In this document: positions 1-6,668 of the stretch, one piece after another | How the letters are laid out: each line of letters opens with the position of its first letter | Position numbering within the stretch: position 1 is the stretch's first letter | Source of the DNA: Chitinophagaceae bacterium | GTDB taxonomy: Bacteria > Bacteroidota > Bacteroidia > Chitinophagales > Chitinophagaceae | Assembly (NCBI GenBank): GCA_018061385.1 | Contig: JAGOUF010000023.1 | Coordinates: forward strand, 1 to 11,787 | Direction: 5' to 3' | DNA length: 11,787 bases | Notes under the pieces: model-generated | What the model saw: only the letters and a program-made list of their open reading frames with translations | The model's database searches: none | What the model was told of the DNA's origin: nothing | Program-made: the position numbers and the translations under genes

Positions 1-1
1 A

Positions 2-874
2 TACATTACCAATACTTCAAAAGTTGAGTACCATATTTTTCCAAGAATGAGTGCATTGAGTGAGGTTTTATGGAGTAAGAAAGAGCAAAGAAATTGGCAA
101 AGTTTTGAAACACGCTTGCCCGTTCAAATGCAGCGTTACGAACTTTGGAATGCCAATTACAGCAAGGCTTTTTACGATATTCAAGCAACCGTAGAACCTG
201 CAATAAATGAAAACGGTGTTTTATTGAGTTTTAAATCTAACTACAACAATGCTCCTATTATGTATTTACAAAGTATAGATGGGCAATACAAAGAATATAC
301 TTCCCCAGTTTTAATCAATAAAAACCAAAAAGTATCTTCTATAATTTACAAAGAAAATACAGATATAGAAGTTTCATCATTGAACCAAAACTTTATCATT
401 AATACAGCTACAGGCAAAACTATTTCTGCCAACAAGCAACCCTCTCCTTCTTATCCTGGTAATGGTGGTTTATTTAGTATTTTAAATGGATTGAAAAGTG
501 AAAAAGGAATTAACTCAACAGAATGGTGTGGTTGGGTTGGTAGCAATGTTGAAATAACCATAGACTTGCGTCAAGAAACTACTTTTAGCAACATTGTATT
601 AAATATTCTAGATCAAAAAAATAGTTGGATTTATCCTCCAATTATTAATGATATATCGACTTCAAGCGATGGCATAAATTATACATCCATAAAAAATATG
701 AGTTATAAAGATGTTGCAGAAAATGAAATTATTAGAAATATACCTTTGTACTTAAACGAGCAAAAAGCGAAATATATTAAGTTCAATTTATCATCTGTAC
801 CTAAAATTGCTGAAGGTTTACCTGGAGCAGGAAGAGCAGCTTGGTTTTTTATAGATGAAATTGAAATTTATTAA
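2..874 (+). CDS. GH20 beta-N-acetylhexosaminidase, C-terminal part (5' end outside window)
   Basis: The reading frame is open from base 2, so the gene begins upstream; 290 C-terminal residues are visible. The first ~50 residues carry the end of the GH20 catalytic barrel: FPRMSALSEVLWS at about residues 13-25 is the family signature following the last substrate-binding strand. Residues ~60-120 look like the small beta-sandwich that follows GH20 in Bacteroidota enzymes. Residues ~135-290 resemble an F5/8 type C (discoidin, CBM32-like) domain, with a TATGK opening, WCGWVGSNVEITIDL, a WIYPP loop and a SSDG motif. Such enzymes remove terminal GlcNAc or GalNAc from chitin fragments or glycoconjugates in the periplasm or at the surface; the discoidin domain probably binds sugar. 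The catalytic Asp-Glu pair and any signal peptide lie outside the window and cannot be checked. Family call is firm; substrate is inferred. Confidence 0.9.
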   Translation, partial: YITNTSKVEYHIFPRMSALSEVLWSKKEQRNWQSFETRLPVQMQRYELWNANYSKAFYDIQATVEPAINENGVLLSFKSNYNNAPIMYLQSIDGQYKEYTSPVLINKNQKVSSIIYKENTDIEVSSLNQNFIINTATGKTISANKQPSPSYPGNGGLFSILNGLKSEKGINSTEWCGWVGSNVEITIDLRQETTFSNIVLNILDQKNSWIYPPIINDISTSSDGINYTSIKNMSYKDVAENEIIRNIPLYLNEQKAKYIKFNLSSVPKIAEGLPGAGRAAWFFIDEIEIY

Positions 875-887
875 ACCCATTTAAAAT

Positions 888-1337
888 ATGCCGTCAATAT
901 TTGAACCTTCAGTTGCTAGCAACATTTTACAACGTATAGAAAGCGTTACCATACACAACCAACAACAATGGGGTAAAATGAATGCTGCACAAGCTTTTGC
1001 CCATTTAAGATCTGTATTAGAATTGATCACAGGCGACAGAATAGAAAAACCAACTTTAATTGGAAAATTAATGGGGCCTCTTATAAAAAAATTAGTACTT
1101 AACAATAAGCCCTACAAAAAAGGTTTACCCACTGGTAAAAACTTTATTATAAAAGAAGAAAAAGATTTTGAAATCGAAAAAATAAAACTCATTGCTGCAT
1201 ATAAAAAATTAATTGCAAAAGGAGAAGTAGCTGTTGACGGAACTGTACATCCTTTATTTGGTAAAATGACTGCATACGAATGTGGCTTTAGCCAATGGAA
1301 ACATTTCGATCATCATTTAAAGCAATTCAATGCATAG
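888..1337 (+). CDS. DUF1569 family protein (DinB-like four-helix fold)
   Basis: This 149-residue protein resembles DUF1569, a Bacteroidota-rich family related to the DinB/YfiT four-helix bundle proteins, many of which bind a metal through three histidines. Visible features are the WGKMNAAQAFAHL segment at 28-40 (H39), HPLFGKMT at 121-128, and a C-terminal KHFDHHLKQF at 138-147 (H139, H142, H143); H39 with H139 and H143 are plausible metal ligands. There is no signal peptide, so it is probably cytoplasmic. It starts 13 nt after the hexosaminidase stop and overlaps the next gene by 8 nt. DinB-like proteins include thiol-dependent transferases and hydrolases, but no reaction can be assigned here. 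No Shine-Dalgarno sequence precedes the ATG, as is usual in this phylum. Confidence 0.85.
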   Translation: MPSIFEPSVASNILQRIESVTIHNQQQWGKMNAAQAFAHLRSVLELITGDRIEKPTLIGKLMGPLIKKLVLNNKPYKKGLPTGKNFIIKEEKDFEIEKIKLIAAYKKLIAKGEVAVDGTVHPLFGKMTAYECGFSQWKHFDHHLKQFNA

Positions 1338-2001
1338 TTATATTGAAGGTATTGCTACAATCTTTAAAGCAAATGCAAATACAGAAAGAGCTGCATGGTC
1401 TAAGGCTTATATGCTGCACCAATTTGAGTTTTATGGATTGGTTACAACACAAAGAAGAAAACTGAGTAAAACGTACATGCAAAACAACACACTTACGTCG
1501 TTAAAAGAAGTTGAAGCAATTGTAAAAGAATGTTTTGAACAAACAGAAAGAGAATATCAATACTTTGCAATTGAATTAATGCACTTCAATAAAAAATTAT
1601 GGCAACCAAGTATTATTCGAACAATAGAATATTGCTTAACTAAAAAAAGTTGGTGGGATAGTGTAGATCATATTGCTAGCGAATGTTTAACAGATTACTT
1701 TAAACTTTATCCCAACAAAATAATTCCTATTACAAGCAAATGGAACCAATCAAATAATATTTGGTTACAACGCAGCAGTATTCTATTTCAAAAGGCTTTT
1801 AAAGCAAAAACAAATACTGAGTTATTAAGCAAATACATTTTACAATGTAGCAATAGCAAAGAATTTTTTATACAAAAAGCAATTGGCTGGGCATTAAGAG
1901 AATATAGCAAAACCAATGCAATATGGGTACAAACATTTGTAGCAACAAACACATTGGCACCATTAAGCAAAAGAGAGGCATTGAAAAGAATTACAGCGTA
2001 G
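1330..2001 (+). CDS. alkD: AlkD-type DNA alkylation repair protein (HEAT-like repeat DNA glycosylase)
   Basis: The 223 residues match the DNA alkylation repair (AlkD, PF08713-like) family, alpha-helical HEAT-like repeat glycosylases that excise cationic alkylated bases such as 3-methyl- and 7-methyl-purines without flipping them. The four functionally important residues I recall from Bacillus cereus AlkD are present, apparently at the same numbers: W109 and D113 in KSWWDSVD (106-113), R148 in NNIWLQRS (142-149) and W187 in AIGWALREYSK (184-194). The N-terminus, with AYMLHQFEFYGLVTTQRRK at 26-44, is also typical, supporting the ATG that overlaps the DUF1569 gene. Length is near the usual ~230. 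Overlap with the upstream gene suggests translational coupling; the 3' end overlaps the convergent yihY gene by 11 nt. Activity on a specific lesion is inferred from the family. Confidence 0.92.
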   Translation: MHSYIEGIATIFKANANTERAAWSKAYMLHQFEFYGLVTTQRRKLSKTYMQNNTLTSLKEVEAIVKECFEQTEREYQYFAIELMHFNKKLWQPSIIRTIEYCLTKKSWWDSVDHIASECLTDYFKLYPNKIIPITSKWNQSNNIWLQRSSILFQKAFKAKTNTELLSKYILQCSNSKEFFIQKAIGWALREYSKTNAIWVQTFVATNTLAPLSKREALKRITA

Positions 2002-2983
2002 TACTTACAGCAACTTTTTCTTCCAAAGTTTCCGTTTCTTTCACAATAATTTTTTCTTCAGTTTGTTCTTGTAAAGAATTTTTATTTTGAAGTTCAATTT
2101 GCTCTATAAAAACTGCATATTGAGAAGGATAAATCTCTCTTCCAGTAAATTGAGCATATACTTTTGTAAAACATGCACCAAAGTATAAAATAATAGCAGA
2201 GTAATACACCCATAATAAAATTATTACTACTGATCCTGCAGTTCCATAAACACCACCAGGATTACTTTTGCCCATATAATATCCAATACCAAATTTGCCC
2301 AACATAAATAAAAATGCAGTAGTAAATGCTCCTGCCCTTACATCTCTCCATTCAATTTTTGCATCGGGTAAAAATTTAAAAATGATGGAAAATAAAAAAG
2401 CAATAATGAGTAAGGTTAAACCCAAATTAAACCCATAAGCAATCCATACAGAAATATTCGGTAACATTCCTAATAAACGATGCATCATTAAATCCATTAA
2501 GGTGCTAATAATTAAAGAAACCATGAGTATAAAACCTAAACCTAAAATCATAGAAAGGCTCAATATCCTGTTCAATAAATATTTTACCCAGCCCTTACGT
2601 GGCTTAGGTTTTAGCTGCCAAATTTGATTAATAGAACTTTGAATTTCAGTAAATACACCTGTAGCTGAAAGTATTAAAGCTGTAATACTTATTACAGTTG
2701 CATATAAACTATTTTTTGAAAGAGAAGCATTTTTTATAATTAGTTGAATTTGGAGTGCTGCTTCTGAACCAACAAAACCTTGTATTTGGGTGTATAAAGT
2801 TCCTTCAATTGCTTCACGTTTATAAAATAAATCGCCTACACCAATTACCATTAATAAAATAGGAGCCAACGAAAAAAAAGTGTAAAAAGCTAATGCAGCA
2901 CTTTTACTTGTAACTCCATTATCAGAAAATACTACAACTATTTTTTTTGTAAATTCCCATGTTGATACAATTTTTTGTTTCAT
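1991..2983 (-). CDS. YihY/BrkB family inner-membrane protein
   Basis: This 330-residue protein is a member of the YihY/virulence factor BrkB family (formerly called RNase BN by mistake). About six membrane segments are visible near residues 28-50, 93-115, 136-162, 178-203, 213-236 and 246-274. Family-typical stretches are AALAFYTFFSLAPILL (29-44), FKFLPDAKIEWRDVRAGA (202-219) and YGTAGSVVIILLWVYYSA (246-263). The last ~40 residues form a hydrophilic, Glu-rich tail, probably cytoplasmic and variable. The molecular role of the family is not settled; transport or envelope functions have been proposed. The gene lies 64 nt downstream of the unknown exported protein gene and has its own -7-like element close to the ATG. 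Its stop codon lies inside the end of the convergent AlkD gene. Confidence 0.92.
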   Translation of the reverse strand: MKQKIVSTWEFTKKIVVVFSDNGVTSKSAALAFYTFFSLAPILLMVIGVGDLFYKREAIEGTLYTQIQGFVGSEAALQIQLIIKNASLSKNSLYATVISITALILSATGVFTEIQSSINQIWQLKPKPRKGWVKYLLNRILSLSMILGLGFILMVSLIISTLMDLMMHRLLGMLPNISVWIAYGFNLGLTLLIIAFLFSIIFKFLPDAKIEWRDVRAGAFTTAFLFMLGKFGIGYYMGKSNPGGVYGTAGSVVIILLWVYYSAIILYFGACFTKVYAQFTGREIYPSQYAVFIEQIELQNKNSLQEQTEEKIIVKETETLEEKVAVSTTL

Positions 2984-2989
2984 GTAATT

Positions 2990-2997
2990 TAAAGATA
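2990..2997 (-). promoter_or_regulatory. Possible -7 promoter element of yihY
   Basis: On the minus strand the sequence is TATCTTTA, seven of the eight positions of the Bacteroidota TAnnTTTG -7 form counting the two free bases. Only 6 nt separate it from the yihY ATG, so an mRNA starting from it would have almost no leader. No clear TTTG -33 element is seen at the expected spacing, so confidence is limited. Confidence 0.3.
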
Positions 2998-3003
2998 AAT
3001 CTA

Positions 3004-3019
3004 TTCAATGGCAATTGAA
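3004..3019. repeat. Short inverted repeat in the hypothetical-yihY gap
   Basis: A perfect 6-bp inverted repeat, TTCAAT-GGCA-ATTGAA on the plus strand, lies between the stop of the upstream gene and the predicted yihY -7 element. No T-run follows on the minus strand and the stem is AT-rich, so it is a poor terminator. It could be a weak hairpin or a small protein-binding site, or chance. Confidence 0.25.
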
Positions 3020-3047
3020 GTTTTATAAATCTAAACAACATGTGTAG

Positions 3048-3986
3048 TTATTGCATTCCTTCTTTAAAATCAAATAAAGTAGCGGTAAACATGGCTCTTT
3101 CTCTTTTCTTAAATATAACATCCCAATTACCTCTGTAACGCAAAACCTTAGGTACAGTTAAGCCTTTAAAAGTGGTCATTTGTACTTCCATGCTTACATC
3201 AAAGTCGTACACTCCTGCTTTGTAGCTTAAAGAATAACTTCTATAAACAACATCCAACGTTTTTTGATTAAACCAAGTAACCATTTCATCAACCACAATA
3301 TTGTCTCTTTTAAAAAAACCTAAATTGGGTTTGGGTACAATTGAAAAGACATAACACAATTGCCCATCTTTTTCTTGAATATCTAATTTGTAGTCGTACA
3401 CTTTTCTTGCATCATCATCATATAAATCTAATTTATTGCCAATGAAAGGAATGCCAGGAATTTTTTTACCCGGATTAAAAAACAACATTTTTAGTTGCTC
3501 TTTATGTTTATCCATTCCTTTTTTGTTGTTGGCTGAAATATTGTATCCTGTTACAATATTTGTTTCACCACAAACTGGTGTTTTTGTAAAAAATAAACTT
3601 GCATACAATTGTGCAGTGGTGTAATTGTAGTTTTTGTTGTCGTCGTAAAAATCGCCTGTTGTGGTTTCTTCCAACACATCCATTGTTCTACAATTGTTTA
3701 ATCGATTTTGTCTTGTTTTACTAAATAAAGAAGCTTTTACAACATCTTTTTTATCTACAATTTTAATATCATTATACGAAGAAAACCCCAGAATTCTGAG
3801 GTTTCTAAAAGCCTTATAAAAGCTCGTATCGTCTTTTATTTGTTGTAGTAGTTTTGCGTAATCAAAATTGTTACGAACAACTACTTCGGTAAGTGTAAAT
3901 TTTTTTTTATCGATTGTAACAATAGAATCTTGAGCAAAAGCAAAATTGCTCATTAAAACAAACAGTATTAGAATACGCATACTCAT
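3048..3986 (-). CDS. Exported protein of unknown function, translationally coupled to def
   Basis: I do not recognise a named family with certainty. The 312 residues begin with a cleavable signal peptide (hydrophobic core ~4-16, likely cleavage after AFA at 16-18, before QDS), so the mature protein is probably periplasmic or on the inner face of the outer membrane. Residues 31-37, LTEVVVR, resemble the short linker found after carboxypeptidase-regulatory-like domains in Bacteroidota envelope proteins, followed by a helix-like DYAKLLQQI and a FYKAFRNLRILGF stretch. The C-terminal half reads as alternating beta strands ending in PKVLRYRGNW (279-288) and a basic FKKRERA (292-298), loosely like LolA-type half-barrels; that is only an impression. 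Cysteines are at 100, 139 and 211. The ATG at 3986 overlaps the def stop as ATGA; an alternative ATG two codons later (3980) would leave the signal peptide intact. Confidence 0.75.
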   Translation of the reverse strand: MSMRILILFVLMSNFAFAQDSIVTIDKKKFTLTEVVVRNNFDYAKLLQQIKDDTSFYKAFRNLRILGFSSYNDIKIVDKKDVVKASLFSKTRQNRLNNCRTMDVLEETTTGDFYDDNKNYNYTTAQLYASLFFTKTPVCGETNIVTGYNISANNKKGMDKHKEQLKMLFFNPGKKIPGIPFIGNKLDLYDDDARKVYDYKLDIQEKDGQLCYVFSIVPKPNLGFFKRDNIVVDEMVTWFNQKTLDVVYRSYSLSYKAGVYDFDVSMEVQMTTFKGLTVPKVLRYRGNWDVIFKKRERAMFTATLFDFKEGMQ

Positions 3987-4561
3987 TTAGGAAAAACCAT
4001 TTTATAATCTACTTTAATTTTTCCTTTAGAAATATCGTTGAGTTTGCCTTGTAACAATTTTCTTTTTAATGGCTTTAAATAATCAATAAACAACTTTCCT
4101 TCTAAATGATCGTATTCATGCAAAATAACTCTTGCTGTTATGCCATGAAAACTTTCAACTTTTGTTTGAAAATTCTCATCCATATATTCTAGTACTACCA
4201 TTTCGTTTCTATACACATCTTCTCTAATTTTTGGTATAGATAAACAGCCCTCATTGTAAGCCCATTCGTCTCCATCTAAATCTTTGATATGTGCATTGAT
4301 GAATACTTGCTTAATGCCTTTTTCGTTAGGATATTGCTTTCGATCTTCATCATCAAAATTGTCTACAATTTGTGTACTATCAACCACAAAAACACGAATA
4401 TCTTTATTTACTTGTGGAGCTGCCAAACCAACGCCATTGCTAGCATACATGGTTTCCCACATATCATCTATAAACTTATTTATGCTTGGAAATTGAGCAT
4501 CAATATCTTTTGCAGTTTTTCTTAATACAGCTGCACCGTAAGCTACAATTGGAAGAATCAT
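3983..4561 (-). CDS. def: Peptide deformylase
   Basis: This enzyme removes the N-formyl group from the initiator methionine of nascent proteins, in the cytoplasm at the ribosome exit. All three signature motifs are present: GVGLAAPQ (43-50), EGCLS (104-108) and HEYDH (148-152). The metal ligands are therefore C106, H148 and H152, the catalytic acid/base is E149, and Q50 lines the oxyanion site. At 192 residues it is longer than the E. coli enzyme (~169) because of an acidic insertion near 62-85 between the first two motifs, which I believe is usual in Bacteroidota deformylases, and a C-terminal basic helix. The gene overlaps the following exported-protein gene by 4 nt (ATGA) and lies 54 nt after ruvX with a perfect -7 element in between, so it probably starts a transcript of its own. 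Confidence 0.97.
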   Translation of the reverse strand: MILPIVAYGAAVLRKTAKDIDAQFPSINKFIDDMWETMYASNGVGLAAPQVNKDIRVFVVDSTQIVDNFDDEDRKQYPNEKGIKQVFINAHIKDLDGDEWAYNEGCLSIPKIREDVYRNEMVVLEYMDENFQTKVESFHGITARVILHEYDHLEGKLFIDYLKPLKRKLLQGKLNDISKGKIKVDYKMVFPK

Positions 4562-4596
4562 ATTATTGAACGAACTTTTTATTTTTTAAAGAAGAG

Positions 4597-4604
4597 CAAA
4601 AATA
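4597..4604 (-). promoter_or_regulatory. Predicted -7 promoter element upstream of def
   Basis: The minus strand reads TATTTTTG, a full match to TAnnTTTG, in the 54-nt gap between the ruvX stop and the def ATG. Transcription would start about 30 nt before the def ATG. The -33 region is poor (no TTTG at the expected distance), so support comes from the -7 box and its placement only. Confidence 0.4.
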
Positions 4605-4615
4605 CGCTTTAATAC

Positions 4616-5029
4616 TTAAACCCTATTTTGCATGTATTCTTGCAACATAATTGTAGCAGCAATTTGATCGACATTGCCTTTTATTTGCCTATCTTTTTTC
4701 TTCATGCCCATTTGTACCATGGCTTGAGAAGCCATTTTGGAAGTGTATCGCTCATCCACAGTTTGAATAGGTATTTGGGGGAAATTCTTTTTTAAAGATT
4801 GTATTGCTTGATGCACTAAAGGCGTAGCATGTGTAGCAGAATCATCTAAATTCAGTGGTTCACCAATTAAAATTAGTTCAACTTGTTCTTGTTGAAAATA
4901 ATTTTTTAAATAAGGAATTAACTCTTTTGATTCAATGGTAGCAAGGGCTGTAGCAATAATTTGTAGAGGATCAGTTACTGCCAATCCTGTTCTTTTACCT
5001 CCATAATCAATACAAATTATTCTTGCCAT
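4616..5029 (-). CDS. ruvX: RuvX/YqgF family RNase H-fold nuclease (Holliday junction resolvase-like; pre-16S rRNA processing)
   Basis: The 137 residues match the YqgF/RuvX family in length and motifs: DYGGKRTGLAV (8-18) at the N-terminus, VDERYTSKMA (91-100), and KGNVDQIAATIMLQ (117-130) at the C-terminus. The acidic residues expected to bind metal are D8, E93 and D121. Family members have an RNase H-like fold and are cytoplasmic; in E. coli YqgF is required for maturing the 5' end of 16S rRNA, and a junction-resolving role has been proposed for other members. The gene starts 2 nt after the stop of the beta-barrel protein gene, so the two are almost certainly cotranscribed although their functions are unrelated. 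Canonical family member with no missing key residue. Confidence 0.95.
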   Translation of the reverse strand: MARIICIDYGGKRTGLAVTDPLQIIATALATIESKELIPYLKNYFQQEQVELILIGEPLNLDDSATHATPLVHQAIQSLKKNFPQIPIQTVDERYTSKMASQAMVQMGMKKKDRQIKGNVDQIAATIMLQEYMQNRV

Positions 5030-5031
5030 AC

Positions 5032-5511
5032 TTATAAATTAAAACCATAAGCAAGGCGTAAGGCAACTTGCTTCATATATTTCTCTTCGGTAAAGTCTTC
5101 ATACTTAATACTGATATCTAATTTTTTACCAGAATAACCAAAAGAAGGCGACCATAAAAAAGAAGCATCTGAACCTTTATTTAAACCAAAGCCTGCACCA
5201 AACTCTGCTGCAATGTATAATTTAGGAACAAAAAAAGTTTTCAATCCTGCTTTTAATGGCACATAAGTAAATCCATCAATTGTATTTTTTGTATCAAAAA
5301 AATGAGTTATACCTGTTGTAAGAATGAATAAATTTCTATCGTCGAACTTGGTTTGTACACGTAAATCGGCACCTAAAACAAAACCAAAAACACTATTACT
5401 TGCATTTCCAAAATTACCTGCAACGCCCATACGCCAGGCATTTTGAGCATTTAATTGGTTGCCACAAACTAATAATAAAATAACAACTATTGAAGTAACT
5501 ATTTTTTTCAT
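5032..5511 (-). CDS. Small predicted outer-membrane beta-barrel protein
   Basis: This 159-residue protein opens with a clear signal peptide (KK at 2-3, hydrophobic core ~5-16, cleavage probably after LNA at 20-22). The mature part alternates polar and hydrophobic residues in strands rich in Gly and aromatics, such as WRMGVAGNFGNA (26-37), VFGFVLGADLRV (41-52), LYIAAEFGAGFGLNKG (98-113) and the C-terminal VALRLAYGFNL (149-159). That pattern fits an 8-stranded beta-barrel of the outer-membrane porin-like type common in Bacteroidota. The terminal residue is Leu rather than the usual Phe or Tyr, with Phe two positions earlier. No enzymatic motif is seen. It sits 2 nt upstream of ruvX. The function is unknown and the barrel call is inferred from the pattern. 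Confidence 0.75.
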   Translation of the reverse strand: MKKIVTSIVVILLLVCGNQLNAQNAWRMGVAGNFGNASNSVFGFVLGADLRVQTKFDDRNLFILTTGITHFFDTKNTIDGFTYVPLKAGLKTFFVPKLYIAAEFGAGFGLNKGSDASFLWSPSFGYSGKKLDISIKYEDFTEEKYMKQVALRLAYGFNL

Positions 5512-5613
5512 ATCATATATTTATCAACCTGCAATTTAGATGCATAATACAAGTACTTTGAAAGCTGTAGATAACTTTAAGCAATTGAACAAAGTTTAAC
5601 TAGATATACACAA

Positions 5614-6498
5614 TTATGAATGTAAAAGAAACAAATCTGTAATTACAAATACTGCAAAAACAACACTAGCAATGCCATTGGCTGTCATAAAAGCAATGTT
5701 TACTTTACTTAAATCATTGGGTTTTACAATAAGATGTTGATAAATTAGCATACCCACAAAAACTGCAATGCCTACCCAATACAACCAACTAAAATTACCC
5801 ATATAACCAGCAGCAATAACACAAGTTGCACTTAATACATGCAATAACTCTGACACTTTCAAAGCTTTTGTAACACCCAATACTGCAGGAATTGAATGTA
5901 ATTTTTGAGATTGATCGAAGTCCACATCTTGCAAAGCAAAAATAATATCAAAACCACTTACCCAAAAAATTACAGCTAGGGAAAACAATATTGGAATGAA
6001 TGCAAATGCTCCAGTTACTGCTAAAAATGCACCAATTGGTGCTAGAGATAAACCCACACCCAATACCAAATGACATAATGCTGTAAAGCGTTTGGTGTAA
6101 CTATAAAATAAAATGACAAACAATGCTACTGGCGATAAATACAAACAAATTGGATTGATAAAATACGTTGCTATAATAAATACAACACAATTAATAATTA
6201 CAAACCTTAAAGCACTGTTGGCAGAAATAATTCCTTTGGGAATTTCTCTGATGGCTGTTCGTGGGTTTTTGGCATCGAAACTTCTATCTAAATATCTATT
6301 AAAAGCCATTGCTGCTGAACGTGCAGTAATCATGCAAACAATCACTAACATAAATTTTAAGCCATATTCTTTGTTAGAAATTTCTTGAATATTGGGATTG
6401 GATTTTAAGCCTAACACAAATCCTATGATTGCAAATGGCATTGCAAAAATGGTGTGTGAAAATTTTACGAGGGAAAGATAATTTTTTATAGTTGTCAT
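5614..6498 (-). CDS. ubiA: UbiA-family prenyltransferase (quinone biosynthesis)
   Basis: This 294-residue integral membrane protein carries both Asp-rich motifs of UbiA-type aromatic prenyltransferases: NRYLDRSFD (67-75; N67, D71, D75) and DVDFD (191-195; D191, D195), which hold the Mg-diphosphate of the polyprenyl donor. About eight to nine hydrophobic helices are visible. The stretch NPRTAIREIPKG (78-89) is also typical. The family attaches a polyprenyl tail to an aromatic acid at the inner membrane. Bacteroidota make menaquinone rather than ubiquinone, so the name ubiA reflects homology. The sequence resembles the branch called putative 4-hydroxybenzoate polyprenyltransferase, which includes the futalosine-pathway enzyme MqnP; that assignment is my inference and no neighbouring mqn gene is present to support it. 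The 170-nt upstream region contains unusual repeats. Confidence 0.9.
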   Translation of the reverse strand: MTTIKNYLSLVKFSHTIFAMPFAIIGFVLGLKSNPNIQEISNKEYGLKFMLVIVCMITARSAAMAFNRYLDRSFDAKNPRTAIREIPKGIISANSALRFVIINCVVFIIATYFINPICLYLSPVALFVILFYSYTKRFTALCHLVLGVGLSLAPIGAFLAVTGAFAFIPILFSLAVIFWVSGFDIIFALQDVDFDQSQKLHSIPAVLGVTKALKVSELLHVLSATCVIAAGYMGNFSWLYWVGIAVFVGMLIYQHLIVKPNDLSKVNIAFMTANGIASVVFAVFVITDLFLLHS

Positions 6499-6668
6499 AG
6501 TTGCTTAACCACAAAGTGTACAAAGTTTAACACTAGGAACACAAAGCTTTTTTTTGATGAATATTGTTATACTGTTGAAGAGTGTCCTGCTAAAGCTGGA
6601 TTTTCAAGAACGCCATTAAGTTTACTCTTTATTTAGTTACATAAAAAAATATATTCTCAAATTCGTAA
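6499..6668. other. 170-nt intergenic region with CTTTGTG-type repeats and a hairpin-containing segment
   Basis: This is the longest gene-free stretch. Next to the ubiA start (6511-6547) the motif acaaag occurs four times with irregular 8-13 nt starts: 6511, 6520 and 6541 are clear, giving on the minus strand a chain of CTTTGTG-like units. From ~6557 to 6640 the sequence is more GC-rich and includes CCTGCTAAAGCTGG (6586-6599), which can fold with a TAAA loop and a central mismatch. A stop-bounded plus frame across 6559-6636 encodes about 25 residues (including AKAGFSRTPLSL) with no start codon. No perfect -7 box was found for ubiA. It could be a dispersed intergenic repeat, a regulatory leader or gene debris. 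Confidence 0.45.

Noticed and set aside
5573..5596. Inverted repeat AACTTT/AAAGTT upstream of the beta-barrel gene
   Set aside because: Only 6 AT-rich base pairs around a 12-nt loop with no T-run; easily due to chance in this base composition.
6559..6636. Possible micro-gene of about 25 codons on the plus strand in the ubiA upstream gap
   Set aside because: It has no usable start codon in frame and no promoter or ribosome-binding signal; kept only as part of the intergenic finding.
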